Below, one piece after another: positions 25,987-34,625 of a stretch of DNA of 40,895 bases. Position 1 is the first letter of the stretch; every line of letters begins with the position of its first letter. The stretch covers positions 1 through 40,895 of the forward strand of contig JAHHHI010000014.1 of NCBI GenBank assembly GCA_019359435.1, given 5' to 3'. The position numbers and the translations under genes were made by a program. Origin of the DNA: Kaiparowitsia implicata GSE-PSE-MK54-09C (lineage in GTDB: Bacteria; Cyanobacteriota; Cyanobacteriia; Elainellales; Elainellaceae). The notes under the pieces are model-generated. The model had not been told where the DNA came from. It searched no databases and saw only the letters and a program-made list of their open reading frames with translations.

Positions 25987-27306
25987 CTAGTCTTCAGGTC
26001 GCATGACCACCACGCCATAGGCTTGAGGGGAGAGGCTGCGCTGGGCGGCGGCTTGCAGTTCTTCGGGATCGAGCGATCGCAATTTAGCAGGATAGTTCAA
26101 GGCGGGCTCTAGGTCGCTCACGGTGGCTTGGTAATACCCATACAGGCTAGCGCGATCGCTCGGGGCCTCATTGCCAAACACAAACCGATTCGTGACGAGG
26201 GTGCAAATGCGCTGCAGCTCAGACTCGGCTACTGGCTCATCATGCAAGCGTTGGATATGCTGGACGATCGCCGCTTCCACCGTCTCGAGATGCTCCACCG
26301 ACAACTGCGCTGAAATGTAAAACAACCCTTGCTGGTGGTAGGTCATGTTGCTTACCCCCACGCTTGACACCAATCGTCGATCTTCCCGCAAATCGCGCAC
26401 TAGCCGGGCCATGCGCCCCTGACCGAGCACCGCTGCCAGCATGTCAAAGACATAGGTTTGCGGCAGGTGCTGCATTCCAGGTACGCGCCAGAGCATCACT
26501 AGCCGCGCCTGTTGCAGGGTCGGATCAACCACTGTCTGCCGCACGATAGAGGTAAAAGGCGGCTCTGGCACGCTGCTGCTGAGGTCTACGGGTGCAGGAT
26601 TGATAGAAGACTTGTGAACCGGCGCGCTGGCGTGGCTAGCAATCGATTCAAACCCATCTATTAGAGTTTCCATCAACTGCTCAACGGGCAAATTTCCTAC
26701 GGCCACTGCTGTCATTCGGCTCGGCTGATACCACTGCTGGTGAAAGTCGCGCATTTGCTGCGCCGTTAGATGTTCTATAACCTCACTCGGCCCCAAGACT
26801 GGGCGACGATAGGGCATGCGGTCGAACCCGGTTTGCATGGCGGTGCGATATAGCCGCCGCTGAGGGCTATCTTGCGACCGACGAATTTCTTCCAAAATCA
26901 CCGACCGTTCACGCTCAAAGGCCTCATCGGGGATCGCCGCATTCAGCACCACCTCGAGCTGGTGGGGCGCCAGATCGGCAAAATCTTGGGGCGCAGTGGT
27001 GATGTAGTAATGGGTATAGTCTTGACTGGTGGCCGCATTCGTCACGGCGCCCCGCTGTTCTATCAGCCGTTCAAACTCGCCGCTTTCTAGACGGTTAGTG
27101 CCTTTGAACACCATGTGCTCTAAATAGTGAGCCATGCCGTTGATGGCATCTGATTCCGCAGATGAGCCCACCCGCAGCCAAAGGCTGAGATTGACAGCAT
27201 TGACGGGAACCTGTTCCGCAATCAAGGTGATGCCGTTAGGCAGGTATTGAATGGTAGGTGAATTAAGGCTGTTGAACTGGGCGGAAGGCGCGAGGGTGAA
27301 GGTCAT
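25987..27306 (-). CDS. M16 family zinc metallopeptidase (pitrilysin/processing-peptidase type)
   Basis: A 439-residue protein with the inverted zinc motif HYLEH (60-64) and the downstream Glu ligand in ERERSVILEEI (about 131-141). The domain pair is complete: the N-terminal catalytic half, then an inactive structural half with RLVRDLREDRRLVSSVGVS, ending near MRPED. It starts YLPNGITLIAEQVP, with no signal peptide, so a cytosolic location is likely. Cyanobacteria often encode two adjacent M16 genes, one catalytic and one partner; here no partner is adjacent. The ATG at 27306 fits the family N-terminus. Confidence 0.9.
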   Translation of the reverse strand: MTFTLAPSAQFNSLNSPTIQYLPNGITLIAEQVPVNAVNLSLWLRVGSSAESDAINGMAHYLEHMVFKGTNRLESGEFERLIEQRGAVTNAATSQDYTHYYITTAPQDFADLAPHQLEVVLNAAIPDEAFERERSVILEEIRRSQDSPQRRLYRTAMQTGFDRMPYRRPVLGPSEVIEHLTAQQMRDFHQQWYQPSRMTAVAVGNLPVEQLMETLIDGFESIASHASAPVHKSSINPAPVDLSSSVPEPPFTSIVRQTVVDPTLQQARLVMLWRVPGMQHLPQTYVFDMLAAVLGQGRMARLVRDLREDRRLVSSVGVSNMTYHQQGLFYISAQLSVEHLETVEAAIVQHIQRLHDEPVAESELQRICTLVTNRFVFGNEAPSDRASLYGYYQATVSDLEPALNYPAKLRSLDPEELQAAAQRSLSPQAYGVVVMRPED

Positions 27307-27523
27307 GAAATCCCGTCTGGATGAGTCTTAATCTATCTTAATCGGCTCGCACCCCAATCGGGCGCAAATCCAGACGGGCAGGTGATTTGCCGGATAGATG
27401 CAAGGCAAGGCTGCTGGGGGGCGATCGCCCTGAACCCAGGCACCGCAGTGGCTTGAGCAGGGCGATCGCCCCCTAAGCTGAATCTGACGTATGATCGAGA
27501 GTGTAACGTTATGTAACCTTCTC

Positions 27524-29038
27524 ATGCTGCCAGCCGCTGAACCCCAGGCTCACCCAGTGATTGTGATTGGCGCTGGAATTGGCGGGCTGACGACGGCGGC
27601 GCTGTTGGCTCATCGCGGCTATCGGGTGCAGGTGTTTGACCAAGCGCTGGTGCCGGGGGGGTGCGCTTCTACCTTTCGGCGGCGAGGATTCACCTTTGAT
27701 GTCGGCGCAACTCAGGTGGCCGGGCTAGAGCCGGGGGGCATCCATCACGACATCTTTGCCGAGTTAGGGGTGGCGCTGCCCGAGGCGGTACCCTGCGATC
27801 CCGCCTGTGCGGTATATCTGCCCGGCGACGCTGAGCCGGTGCGAGTCTGGCGCGATCCCCACCGGTGGCAGGCCGAGCGACAGCGACAGTTCCCCAACAG
27901 CGAACCCTTTTGGCAACTGATGGTAGAGCTGTTTCGCTACAGTTGGGCGTTTCAGCAGCGGCAGCCGGTGCTACCCCCTCGCAGTGGGTGGGATGTAGGC
28001 CAGATGCTGCAAGCAGTGCGCCCGGGCACGTTGATGACGCTGCCCCATACGTTTTCCACGGTGGGGCAGGTGTTGCGGTGGTATGGCCTAAGCCACGACC
28101 ATCGGCTGCGGCGATTTTTGGATTTGCAGCTCAAGCTGTATTCCCAGGTCGATGCCGAAGACACGGCGTTGCTCTATGCCGCTACGGCACTTGCCATGTC
28201 GCAAGCTCCCCACGGGCTATACCATCTCCACGGCAGTATGCAGGTGTTGAGCGATCGCCTGGTAGACGCCCTTGAGCGAGACGGGGGCAGTCTGCACATG
28301 CGCCACACGGTTGAGCAGATTGAGGTGGAGCAAGGGCAGGCGATCGCCGTCTCAGTGCGCAATCAAAAAACAGGCGAATCCCGCCGCATACCTGCCAGCC
28401 ACGTAGTCGCCAACGTCACCGTGCAAAATCTGATGCAGCTCCTGGGCACTGCGGCCCCTCAGGGGTATCGCCAGCGCGTAGACAAGCTGCCGCCCGGATC
28501 GGGCGCATTTGTGGCGTATCTGGGGGTGACCCAGGCGGCGATTCCGCCAGATTGCCCACCTCACCTTCAATTTTTATATGACGACCATGGCCCCATTGGC
28601 GAAAATAATTCTCTTTTCGTCTCTGTGAGCCACCCAGGAGATGGGCGGGCTCCCGACGGCTGCGCCACAATCATTGCCTCTAGCTTTACCGAGCCCGAGC
28701 AATGGTGGCGCTGTGAAGATTACGCAGCGCTAAAGCAGCACTATACCGATGGGGCGATCGCCCGCTTAGCCCAACACTTTCACCTCACGCCCGACACGCT
28801 ACTTCATATTGAAGCCGCCACCCCCCGCAGCTTTGCCCATTACACCGCGCGCGATCGCGGTACTGTCGGCGGCTTAGGGCAGCGGCTCACGACATTCGGC
28901 CCCTTTGGGTTCGCCAACCGCACCCCCATCGCAGCGCTGTGGTTAGTGGGCGACTGCACCCACCCCGGCGAAGGCACCGCTGGCGTCAGCTATGCCGCCA
29001 AAATCGTCGTGCGGCAAATTGAGCAGGCCAACCGCTGA
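27524..29038 (+). CDS. crtD: Carotenoid C-3',4' desaturase (CrtD)
   Basis: A 504-residue FAD enzyme of the CrtI superfamily. The Rossmann motif is GAGIGG (16-21), followed by VPGGCASTFRRRGFTFDVGATQ. The blocks VAGLEPGGIHHDIFAELG, CDPACAVYLPG and VWRDPHRWQAERQRQFP are, from memory, characteristic of the cyanobacterial CrtD family, which adds the 3',4' double bond during myxol-glycoside synthesis. The C-terminal FAD motif LWLVGDCTHPGEGTAGVSYAAK is intact. ATG 27524 is preferred; an ATG at 27491 would add 11 residues. It is a paralogue of the oxidoreductase at 4193-5710 but clearly distinct. A hairpin separates it from the convergent amidotransferase gene. Confidence 0.85.
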   Translation: MLPAAEPQAHPVIVIGAGIGGLTTAALLAHRGYRVQVFDQALVPGGCASTFRRRGFTFDVGATQVAGLEPGGIHHDIFAELGVALPEAVPCDPACAVYLPGDAEPVRVWRDPHRWQAERQRQFPNSEPFWQLMVELFRYSWAFQQRQPVLPPRSGWDVGQMLQAVRPGTLMTLPHTFSTVGQVLRWYGLSHDHRLRRFLDLQLKLYSQVDAEDTALLYAATALAMSQAPHGLYHLHGSMQVLSDRLVDALERDGGSLHMRHTVEQIEVEQGQAIAVSVRNQKTGESRRIPASHVVANVTVQNLMQLLGTAAPQGYRQRVDKLPPGSGAFVAYLGVTQAAIPPDCPPHLQFLYDDHGPIGENNSLFVSVSHPGDGRAPDGCATIIASSFTEPEQWWRCEDYAALKQHYTDGAIARLAQHFHLTPDTLLHIEAATPRSFAHYTARDRGTVGGLGQRLTTFGPFGFANRTPIAALWLVGDCTHPGEGTAGVSYAAKIVVRQIEQANR

Positions 29039-29052
29039 CAGCCGATCTGGGC

Positions 29053-29075
29053 AAGGTTCAAGCTTGGCGAACCTT
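29053..29075. terminator. Compact hairpin between convergent crtD and the amidotransferase gene
   Basis: AAGGTTC (29053-29059) pairs with GAACCTT (29069-29075). The gap between the two stop codons is only 35 bases, and the hairpin fills it. It probably limits read-through in both directions; there is no T-run. Confidence 0.5.
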
Positions 29076-29805
29076 AAGCCGTCGCGCTCAACCAATGCTG
29101 CAAAAACTGATTCAGCCAGCTATTGACGCTCTCACCATAAGCCTGATGCTGGGTCAACTGCTGAGCTGGAGACGGAGCTTCTGGACGTTTTAGAAACTCT
29201 GCGCCACGCACCGTCCACTCCTGAATCATAGCCGCGGTTATTTCAGGATGGAACTGCAACCCATAGGCCGCCGCCCCATAGCGAAACGCCTGATTCATAA
29301 ACGTTTTGCCCTGCGCTAGCCGGGTTCCCCCAGTGGGGATATCGAACCCCTCTCGGTGCCACTGAAACACCTGGCGCAGCTCCGCCAACTCTGGCGCAAC
29401 CTCAACCTGCGGATGAATGGGCACATAACCAATTTCCATAATCCCATCAGGATGAGGCGTCACCGCTGCCCCCAACACCCGTGCCAGCAGCTGCCCGCCC
29501 AGGCAAATGCCCAGATAGGGCTTGCCCGATGTCAGCATCTGCTCAATCCAAGTCAGCTCTTGCCGAATGAAGGGAAGCGTCCCATCATCGTTGGCGCTCA
29601 TGGGGCCACCAAACACCACTGTGCCACTGTGGTGATCCATTGAGGCCGGCAGATCTTCCCCAACGGCAGGACAGCGAATATCAAGATCACAGCCGTGCTG
29701 GCGCAGTAGATGGCCGACTAGGCCGGGGTTGGAGGTAGCTTGATGAACGACCACAAGAACCTTGGGTGTGCTTGATGCGTCAGAAGGAGTAACAGCGGAT
29801 TGCAT
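29074..29805 (-). CDS. Class I glutamine amidotransferase-like protein
   Basis: A 243-residue protein with a complete class I GATase triad: nucleophile C101 in LGICLGGQ, and H186 and E188 in QFHPE. It lacks a fused synthetase domain and resembles stand-alone 'GMP synthase-like' amidotransferases such as gamma-glutamyl hydrolases that act on small glutamyl conjugates. The oxyanion-loop FGGPMSANDDG is present. The true substrate is unknown and no synthetase partner is adjacent. The first 13 residues are a Ser/Thr-rich tail. Confidence 0.82.
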   Translation of the reverse strand: MQSAVTPSDASSTPKVLVVVHQATSNPGLVGHLLRQHGCDLDIRCPAVGEDLPASMDHHSGTVVFGGPMSANDDGTLPFIRQELTWIEQMLTSGKPYLGICLGGQLLARVLGAAVTPHPDGIMEIGYVPIHPQVEVAPELAELRQVFQWHREGFDIPTGGTRLAQGKTFMNQAFRYGAAAYGLQFHPEITAAMIQEWTVRGAEFLKRPEAPSPAQQLTQHQAYGESVNSWLNQFLQHWLSATA

Positions 29806-30100
29806 TCAGAATGTGGAGATTAGCTAGAGGAGAAAATCAAAAAAGCGAGACGTTATCTCAGAATGCTAGCGAATAATAGCTGTTGCGTTGGCTTAGTAGA
29901 GACAGTTGCGAGCAAATGACCTGGTTTGCACCACCCTTGTCTGTGCTATCTCTATCTGCTCTATCACTAAGAGAACCGCTGCAGGTGTACTCCGTGAACC
30001 ATCACAGATTATTGCAGCCCTTAGACTGAACCAAACTTGAGGATGCATGATCAACAGTTAGCCCTGTCTTCAGTCCTATTTTATGACCAGCGGGCGAAAG

Positions 30101-30230
30101 CTAGGGGCTGTCATTAATTAGCCTTTGATATCCCAGAAATCAACCGTCACAGCCCCTAGCCTGGTTTTTGGGTCGGGCGTGGCAACGCTCATGGCATAAG
30201 GCGTTTGGTTGGAATTGATGACACGCCCTA
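30101..30230. repeat. MITE-like element A, copy 2
   Basis: This is the same 130 bases as 6839-6968, in the same orientation, flanked by CTA at both ends and with about six substitutions. One change falls in the left terminal repeat (TCATTAA instead of TCATCAA). The internal CTAGGGGCTGT/ACAGCCCCTAG palindrome is preserved. The flanking DNA is unrelated to that of copy 1, which argues for movement of a defined unit rather than segmental duplication. Confidence 0.8.
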
Positions 30231-30347
30231 AGCCTGCTCTTGTTATCTATGGTGTTATCTACAGGGGAGGTGCATGATTTTCCGGTTCCACTCTGACACA
30301 AGGCCTTGCAGGAACAGGGCTGACGCTAGGTTCTCGATAAAACGATC

Positions 30348-30389
30348 AGGTCTTACACACGTTGTGCGGCGTCCAACTGCGTAAGTCCT
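30348..30389. repeat. Short palindromic repeat with 'tgcgtaagtcct' end
   Basis: AGGTCTTACACA (30348-30359) and TGCGTAAGTCCT (30378-30389) are inverted repeats matching at 10 of 12 positions. The string TAGGACTTACGCA is, from memory, a frequent end of small interspersed elements in cyanobacterial genomes, so this is probably a short remnant of one. Confidence 0.4.
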
Positions 30390-30578
30390 AATAGAGATGA
30401 AAACGCGATGGCGATAACTCCAGCAATGGAGCCGGAACCATGACAAACCCGCTTAACGAGCGAATTCTACGCCCAAGTTCTAGATGCGGGCTGGAACTCT
30501 AAATGGAATTTACCCATGATCTATCGTGATTGAACGCGATAGATCTGACAAATCGCAGGCGAATTGCAGGTTTTCCCG

Positions 30579-30920
30579 ATGCAGTACTCTTTTGAGCTTG
30601 TAGGCATTGCGCCAATCTTGAATTTCTTCAACCATCAATACAACACAGAAGCGCAGCGGTTGAGCGGGGCCGAATATTTGGCGACGCATCGCTGCACGCT
30701 GGATGCATTTCTAGAATCGGCTGAGACTGTGGTGCCAGAACGCGGCTGGAATCTCGATCGCGTGGTAGACGACGTGATCGAGTTCTGGCTGAACAACGCT
30801 GAGCAGGTCAACCACTGGAAGCAGCGATTACAGGATGCAGGAGCGGATACGTTGCTGATTGGTCGCCTTGGCGATTATAAGGCGATGCAAATTGAATTTG
30901 AGTCGTTGCTGGGGAAGTAG
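30579..30920 (+). CDS. Conserved hypothetical protein
   Basis: A 113-residue soluble protein starting MQYSFELVGIAPILNFFNHQ. It is helical and rich in acidic and aromatic residues, with a conserved-looking block ETVVPERGWNLDRVVDDVIEFWLNNAEQVNHWKQRL and a C-terminal GRLGDYKAMQIEFESLL. Codon use is normal and HIP1-like sites occur in it. I do not recognise a family with known function. ATG 30579 is chosen over the in-frame TTG at 30564 because the earlier codons add only five residues. The gene is alone between repeats and the phoH gene. Confidence 0.6.
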   Translation: MQYSFELVGIAPILNFFNHQYNTEAQRLSGAEYLATHRCTLDAFLESAETVVPERGWNLDRVVDDVIEFWLNNAEQVNHWKQRLQDAGADTLLIGRLGDYKAMQIEFESLLGK

Positions 30921-31222
30921 GTTCGGAGGGTGATGTGGGCCATTATCCACCTGGATCACTGGATTGAGGGATCACCCAGCGGCCTCAGTATGAACCTGTG
31001 CAACAGATCTGCCGATCCTCGCTTGCGCTCTCAGACCCATCTGTATCATGATGTAGGCTCTATACGCACAGCGGTCTGGTGATTCTTACCTGAGTGCCAT
31101 GACATTCGGATAGTTCCTGCTTGATAGAGGGTTGGAACGAGATTTTGGTTGGTGTTTTTTAGCACCTTAATCTCTCATCCGAGATCTTGACCGGCTCAGA
31201 CCGCGCCTTATTTCTTTACAGC
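30921..31222. other. Intergenic region upstream of the PIN-PhoH gene
   Basis: About 300 bases with no open frame or RNA recognised. In particular there is no small antitoxin-like gene before the PIN-PhoH gene. Confidence 0.4.
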
Positions 31223-32548
31223 ATGAAAAAAGTTGTTGTTCTCGATACGAACGTTTTGCTCCATGACCCATCTGCGGTGTTGCGTTTCGAGGATAACGAT
31301 GTCGTCTTACCGATGACGATTATTGAAGAGCTGGATCGGTTTAAGCGCCAGCCAGACATGACGGGTCGCAATGCGCGCGAGGTGTCGCGCCTGCTTGATG
31401 CGCTACGGCTGGAGGGGCACCTGATTCAGGGCGTCACCATTAATCAAACGGGGTCGCTGCGGGTGGCGCTATGCAGCCGCGAAACGTTGGCTGGGCTGCC
31501 GCTAGAACTGGAGGGCGATCGCGGCGACAATGCCATTTTGGCTGTGGCAATTGAACTGAAGCACCAGTGCCAGTGCCCAGTGGTGATGGTCAGCAAAGAC
31601 ACGAACCTACGGATTAAAGCCGATGCGCTGGGGTTAACGGCCCAAGACTATGAAACCGATAAGGTGGATGTGGGAGAGCTCTATCTCGGCTTGACGGAAG
31701 CGCTGGTGGATACGGCGCAGATTGATCAACTCTTCAAAGGCGGTGGGGTCACGCTGGAGCGCACGTTCTACCCAAACCAGTCGGTGACGCTTGTTAATGC
31801 TACTAATCCTGACCATACGGCACTGGCGATCGCCGATTCCAAAGGGCGAACGCTGCTGCCCATCACCAAGCTGCCGCATGCGGGCGTTTCTCACATTCAG
31901 CCTCATAATCGCGAGCAAAAGTTTGCGTTGGATCTGCTGCTGCGCGATTCTATTTCACTGGTCACGCTAGTGGGCAAAGCGGGAACGGGAAAAACACTGT
32001 TGGCGATCGCCGCAGGCCTACAAAAAGTATTGGAAGAAGGCACCTATAGCCGTCTGCTGATCTCCCGCCCAATTGTGCCGATGGGGCGCGACCTTGGCTA
32101 CCTGCCCGGTGATATCAATGAGAAGCTATCGCCCTGGATGCAGCCCCTCTACGACAACTTTGACCTGATCTTTAGCCTGCAAGAGGGGTTTGGCAAACAT
32201 ACCCGCTGGTGGCGCGGCTACGACGAACTCATTGAGCAAGGGTTGTTGCAAATTGAGCCACTTACCTACATTCGTGGACGCACCATTCCCCGTCAGTTTT
32301 TGATCGTGGATGAAGCCCAAAACCTAACACCTCACGAGGTAAAAACCATTCTCACCCGGGCCGGAGAAGGCACCAAGATTATTCTCACAGGCGATGTAGA
32401 ACAAATCGACAACCCTTACATCGACGCCGCCAGCAACGGCCTTACCTATGTCAGGGAGCGGTTCAAGCACGATCCGCTAGCAGCGCACATTACCCTGCTC
32501 AAGGGCGAGCGATCAGAGCTAGCAGAACACGCGGCAGCGTTGCTGTAA
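31223..32548 (+). CDS. PIN-domain plus PhoH ATPase protein (PhoH2/YlaK type)
   Basis: A 441-residue two-domain protein. The N-terminal PIN nuclease domain has its acidic residues at D8 (VVLDTNVLL), E35/E36 (IIEELDRF), D99/D102 (GDRGDNAI) and D126 (SKDTNLR). The C-terminal PhoH ATPase has Walker A at 251-258 (GKAGTGKT) and Walker B in FLIVDEAQN (about 359-367), then LTGDVEQID. Mycobacterial PhoH2 homologues are ATP-dependent RNA helicase/RNases paired with an antitoxin; most bacterial copies are not. All catalytic residues look intact, so an RNA-processing role is likely. ATG 31223 is the family start; TTG 31187 would add 12 residues. Confidence 0.88.
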   Translation: MKKVVVLDTNVLLHDPSAVLRFEDNDVVLPMTIIEELDRFKRQPDMTGRNAREVSRLLDALRLEGHLIQGVTINQTGSLRVALCSRETLAGLPLELEGDRGDNAILAVAIELKHQCQCPVVMVSKDTNLRIKADALGLTAQDYETDKVDVGELYLGLTEALVDTAQIDQLFKGGGVTLERTFYPNQSVTLVNATNPDHTALAIADSKGRTLLPITKLPHAGVSHIQPHNREQKFALDLLLRDSISLVTLVGKAGTGKTLLAIAAGLQKVLEEGTYSRLLISRPIVPMGRDLGYLPGDINEKLSPWMQPLYDNFDLIFSLQEGFGKHTRWWRGYDELIEQGLLQIEPLTYIRGRTIPRQFLIVDEAQNLTPHEVKTILTRAGEGTKIILTGDVEQIDNPYIDAASNGLTYVRERFKHDPLAAHITLLKGERSELAEHAAALL

Positions 32549-32563
32549 GGTTCATCTAAAAAG

Positions 32564-32613
32564 CCTGAGTTCGGGATAAGCTCAAAACCCTGTTCCCTCA
32601 AATTGACGTTAAA
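32564..32613. repeat. Short MITE-B type repeat
   Basis: About 50 bases beginning CCTGAGTTCGGGATAAG and ending TTGACGTTAA. The left end matches the reverse complement of the right end of the element at 36575-36702 over roughly 26 bases with about two differences. It looks like an internally deleted copy of that element. Confidence 0.55.
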
Positions 32614-32622
32614 CCCCATCTA

Positions 32623-32667
32623 AAAGCAGTGAGGGTCGGGCGTATTGCGCCCGACCCTCACTGCTTT
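32623..32667. terminator. Strong bidirectional terminator between phoH and pilT
   Basis: AAAGCAGTGAGGGTCGGGCG (32623-32642) pairs without a mismatch with its complement at 32648-32667 around a five-base loop. The ends AAA...TTT give a short U-tract on both strands, fitting the convergent genes on either side. Confidence 0.85.
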
Positions 32668-32714
32668 GTAGTTGCGAATCTAGGGCAGCGAATCTGGAGC
32701 CACGAGTGATTTAA

Positions 32715-34073
32715 TTACACGCGACCGCGCAGAATCTGCGCCATTTCGTTGGGCTTAGGCGACAGTTCCAGTGCAGTTTCTTCCGTAATCCGCCCTGCCT
32801 CATAGAGACGATAGAGGGACTGGTTCATCGTGCACATGCCGTCAAATTCGCAACGGGGCAGGAGCGCTTCAACTTCATCCAGATCACCCCGGCGAATATA
32901 ATCGCGAATCGCGTCGGTGTTAATCAGGATCTCGTGGAAGGCGGCACGTTTGCCGTCGGTGGTGCGGCAAAGGCCTTGGGCCACTACACCCACTAGGGAT
33001 TCGGCGATCGCCAACCGCACCGGGACTTGCTGCTCAGGTTCATAGAGACCCACAATCCGCTCAATCGTCTTCACAGCGCTGTTGGTGTGCAGCGTCCCCA
33101 TCACCAAGTGTCCAGTTTGTGCCGCCTTCAGGGCCGTGTTCACCGTTTCCTGGTCGCGCATCTCACCCACCAGAATAATGTCAGGGTCTTCTCGCAGAGA
33201 CGCCTTTAGCGCAGACTCAAACTTGAGGGTGTGCATGCCCACTTCCCGCTGTTTGATCAAGCTTTTCTGGCTCGTGTGAACAAATTCAATTGGGTCCTCA
33301 ATCGTGATGACATTTTTCGCCATCTCTTTATTGATGTAGTCAATCATGGCAGCCATGGTGGTGGACTTGCCTGAACCCGTTGGCCCCGTTACCAAAATCA
33401 GCCCTTTATGATAGTGGCACATGTCGCGCAGCACGGGCGGCAGGTTCAGCTGCTCCATGGTGGGAATGCGCAGGGGAATTAAGCGCATCACCATAGCAGG
33501 CCCGCGCAACGAATCAAAGATATTGATCCGCACCCGAGCAAACTCATATTGCGTGGCACCATCAAACTCAAGATGATCTTCAAAATGGCGGATTTCTCCG
33601 TCGGTCAGCACCTCACCCAGCCAACTCATGAACGTATCGCGGTCGGTGTTGGGGTAATCCGTAACGTCGATCTCCCCCCGGTTGCGAAAGCGGGGCACTT
33701 CACCCACGCCGAGGTGAGCATCGGAAAAGCCTTTATCGAAGGCTTCGCGCACGATTTGTGCCAGCGTAGGCTGACCCGGCGATAGTTTCGTCTGAGTTGC
33801 TTTTGGCGGGGGAGCACCGGGGCGATGGGCCGCAGGCGGTGGCGGCGGTGGCGCAGCAGGGGCGCCTGCCATGGGTGGCCGTGTGCCTTGAGGTGCATTA
33901 ATCGCAGTCGCCGGCCCCGTGTTGACGCGAGTTGAGGTAGTGGGGATGCCCTGAGTCGGCATGGGGCGCGCCACCTGCGTCACCTCTGGATTGCCCTGAG
34001 CCGCTCTTGGAGGGGGGGCTGGAGGGCGAGGCATAGAAGGTGGCGGATTGAAGGGATGTTGGGCGTCTGTCAT
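32715..34073 (-). CDS. pilT: Type IV pilus retraction ATPase PilT
   Basis: A 452-residue hexameric secretion ATPase that depolymerises pili and drives twitching or phototactic motility. Residues 1-105 are Pro/Ala-rich and probably disordered. The PAS-like N-domain runs about 105-210. The core has Walker A GPTGSGKS (230-237), the Asp box ITIEDPIEFVH (256-266), Walker B DIILVGEMRD (298-307) and the His box TGHLVMGTLHT (320-330). The C-terminus ends with the NEMAQILRGR type tail of cyanobacterial PilT1. pilB and pilC, often neighbours of pilT in other cyanobacteria, are not adjacent here. Confidence 0.92.
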   Translation of the reverse strand: MTDAQHPFNPPPSMPRPPAPPPRAAQGNPEVTQVARPMPTQGIPTTSTRVNTGPATAINAPQGTRPPMAGAPAAPPPPPPAAHRPGAPPPKATQTKLSPGQPTLAQIVREAFDKGFSDAHLGVGEVPRFRNRGEIDVTDYPNTDRDTFMSWLGEVLTDGEIRHFEDHLEFDGATQYEFARVRINIFDSLRGPAMVMRLIPLRIPTMEQLNLPPVLRDMCHYHKGLILVTGPTGSGKSTTMAAMIDYINKEMAKNVITIEDPIEFVHTSQKSLIKQREVGMHTLKFESALKASLREDPDIILVGEMRDQETVNTALKAAQTGHLVMGTLHTNSAVKTIERIVGLYEPEQQVPVRLAIAESLVGVVAQGLCRTTDGKRAAFHEILINTDAIRDYIRRGDLDEVEALLPRCEFDGMCTMNQSLYRLYEAGRITEETALELSPKPNEMAQILRGRV

Positions 34074-34625
34074 AAGCCAGGTCTCACGGTTGGATGTTCA
34101 GGTAGGTCTATCGTAGGTGCTTGTGTCAAAAAAATAATGAAACTTGATGATGAGAGGTGAAAATCAGGACTTGTCCTCACAATACTCAACCAGAATGCCC
34201 AGAAACGACAGGCTTGTTATCAAATTGTTGACCGGCGTTGGACTTCGCTGTCTTAACTCTGGCAGAATAATTAGGCTCACTTGCTGAATCCTGTGCCGCA
34301 GCCTTTGGTTCGTTCAGGCTTGAAGGTCGCTTGAAGGTTGCAGTATCAGCATGGATCAAGGGGCTCAATTCACTTTTAATCCAATTAGAAGTGGGTTTGA
34401 AGTGGGCTAGAGAGGCGTTATCGACGTTGAATTGAACGAGTCCAGTGGCGATCGCAGCACTGACTCACGAGCCGGGGACAGGGAGCATAGCCCATGATGA
34501 TGAATCCATGCTGTCTAGTATAGGAAAACCTGAAGACTGACAAAAGTAAACCTAATGATCTGTCTAATTGATTTACCCTAAAAAGAGTAATGGTTTTTGT
34601 TTAACATCTCAAAAGGTATCGTTTT
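34074..34625. other. Divergent region between pilT and dxs
   Basis: About 550 bases holding the promoters of pilT (leftward) and dxs (rightward). A 60-codon reverse-strand frame at 34186-34368 (SPLIHADTATFKRPSSL...) has an even composition but no ribosome-binding site or family, so I do not call it a gene. The last 80 bases before dxs are AT-rich, with AAAAGG shortly before the ATG as a likely ribosome-binding site. Confidence 0.45.

Larger units (their letters stand above)
29806..30578. other. Intergenic region with two inverted-repeat elements
   Basis: About 770 bases that contain MITE-like element A copy 2 (30101-30230) and a short palindrome (30348-30389). A reverse-strand open frame at 30255-30446 is judged spurious: it runs through the palindrome and has an unnatural Arg/Cys/Trp-rich composition. 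No other gene is seen. Confidence 0.45.

Noticed and set aside
30255-30446. 63-codon reverse-strand frame
   Set aside because: It runs through a palindromic repeat and has an unnatural Arg/Cys/Trp-rich composition.
34186-34368. 60-codon reverse-strand frame between pilT and dxs
   Set aside because: No ribosome-binding site, no recognisable family; kept only as a remark in the intergenic entry.
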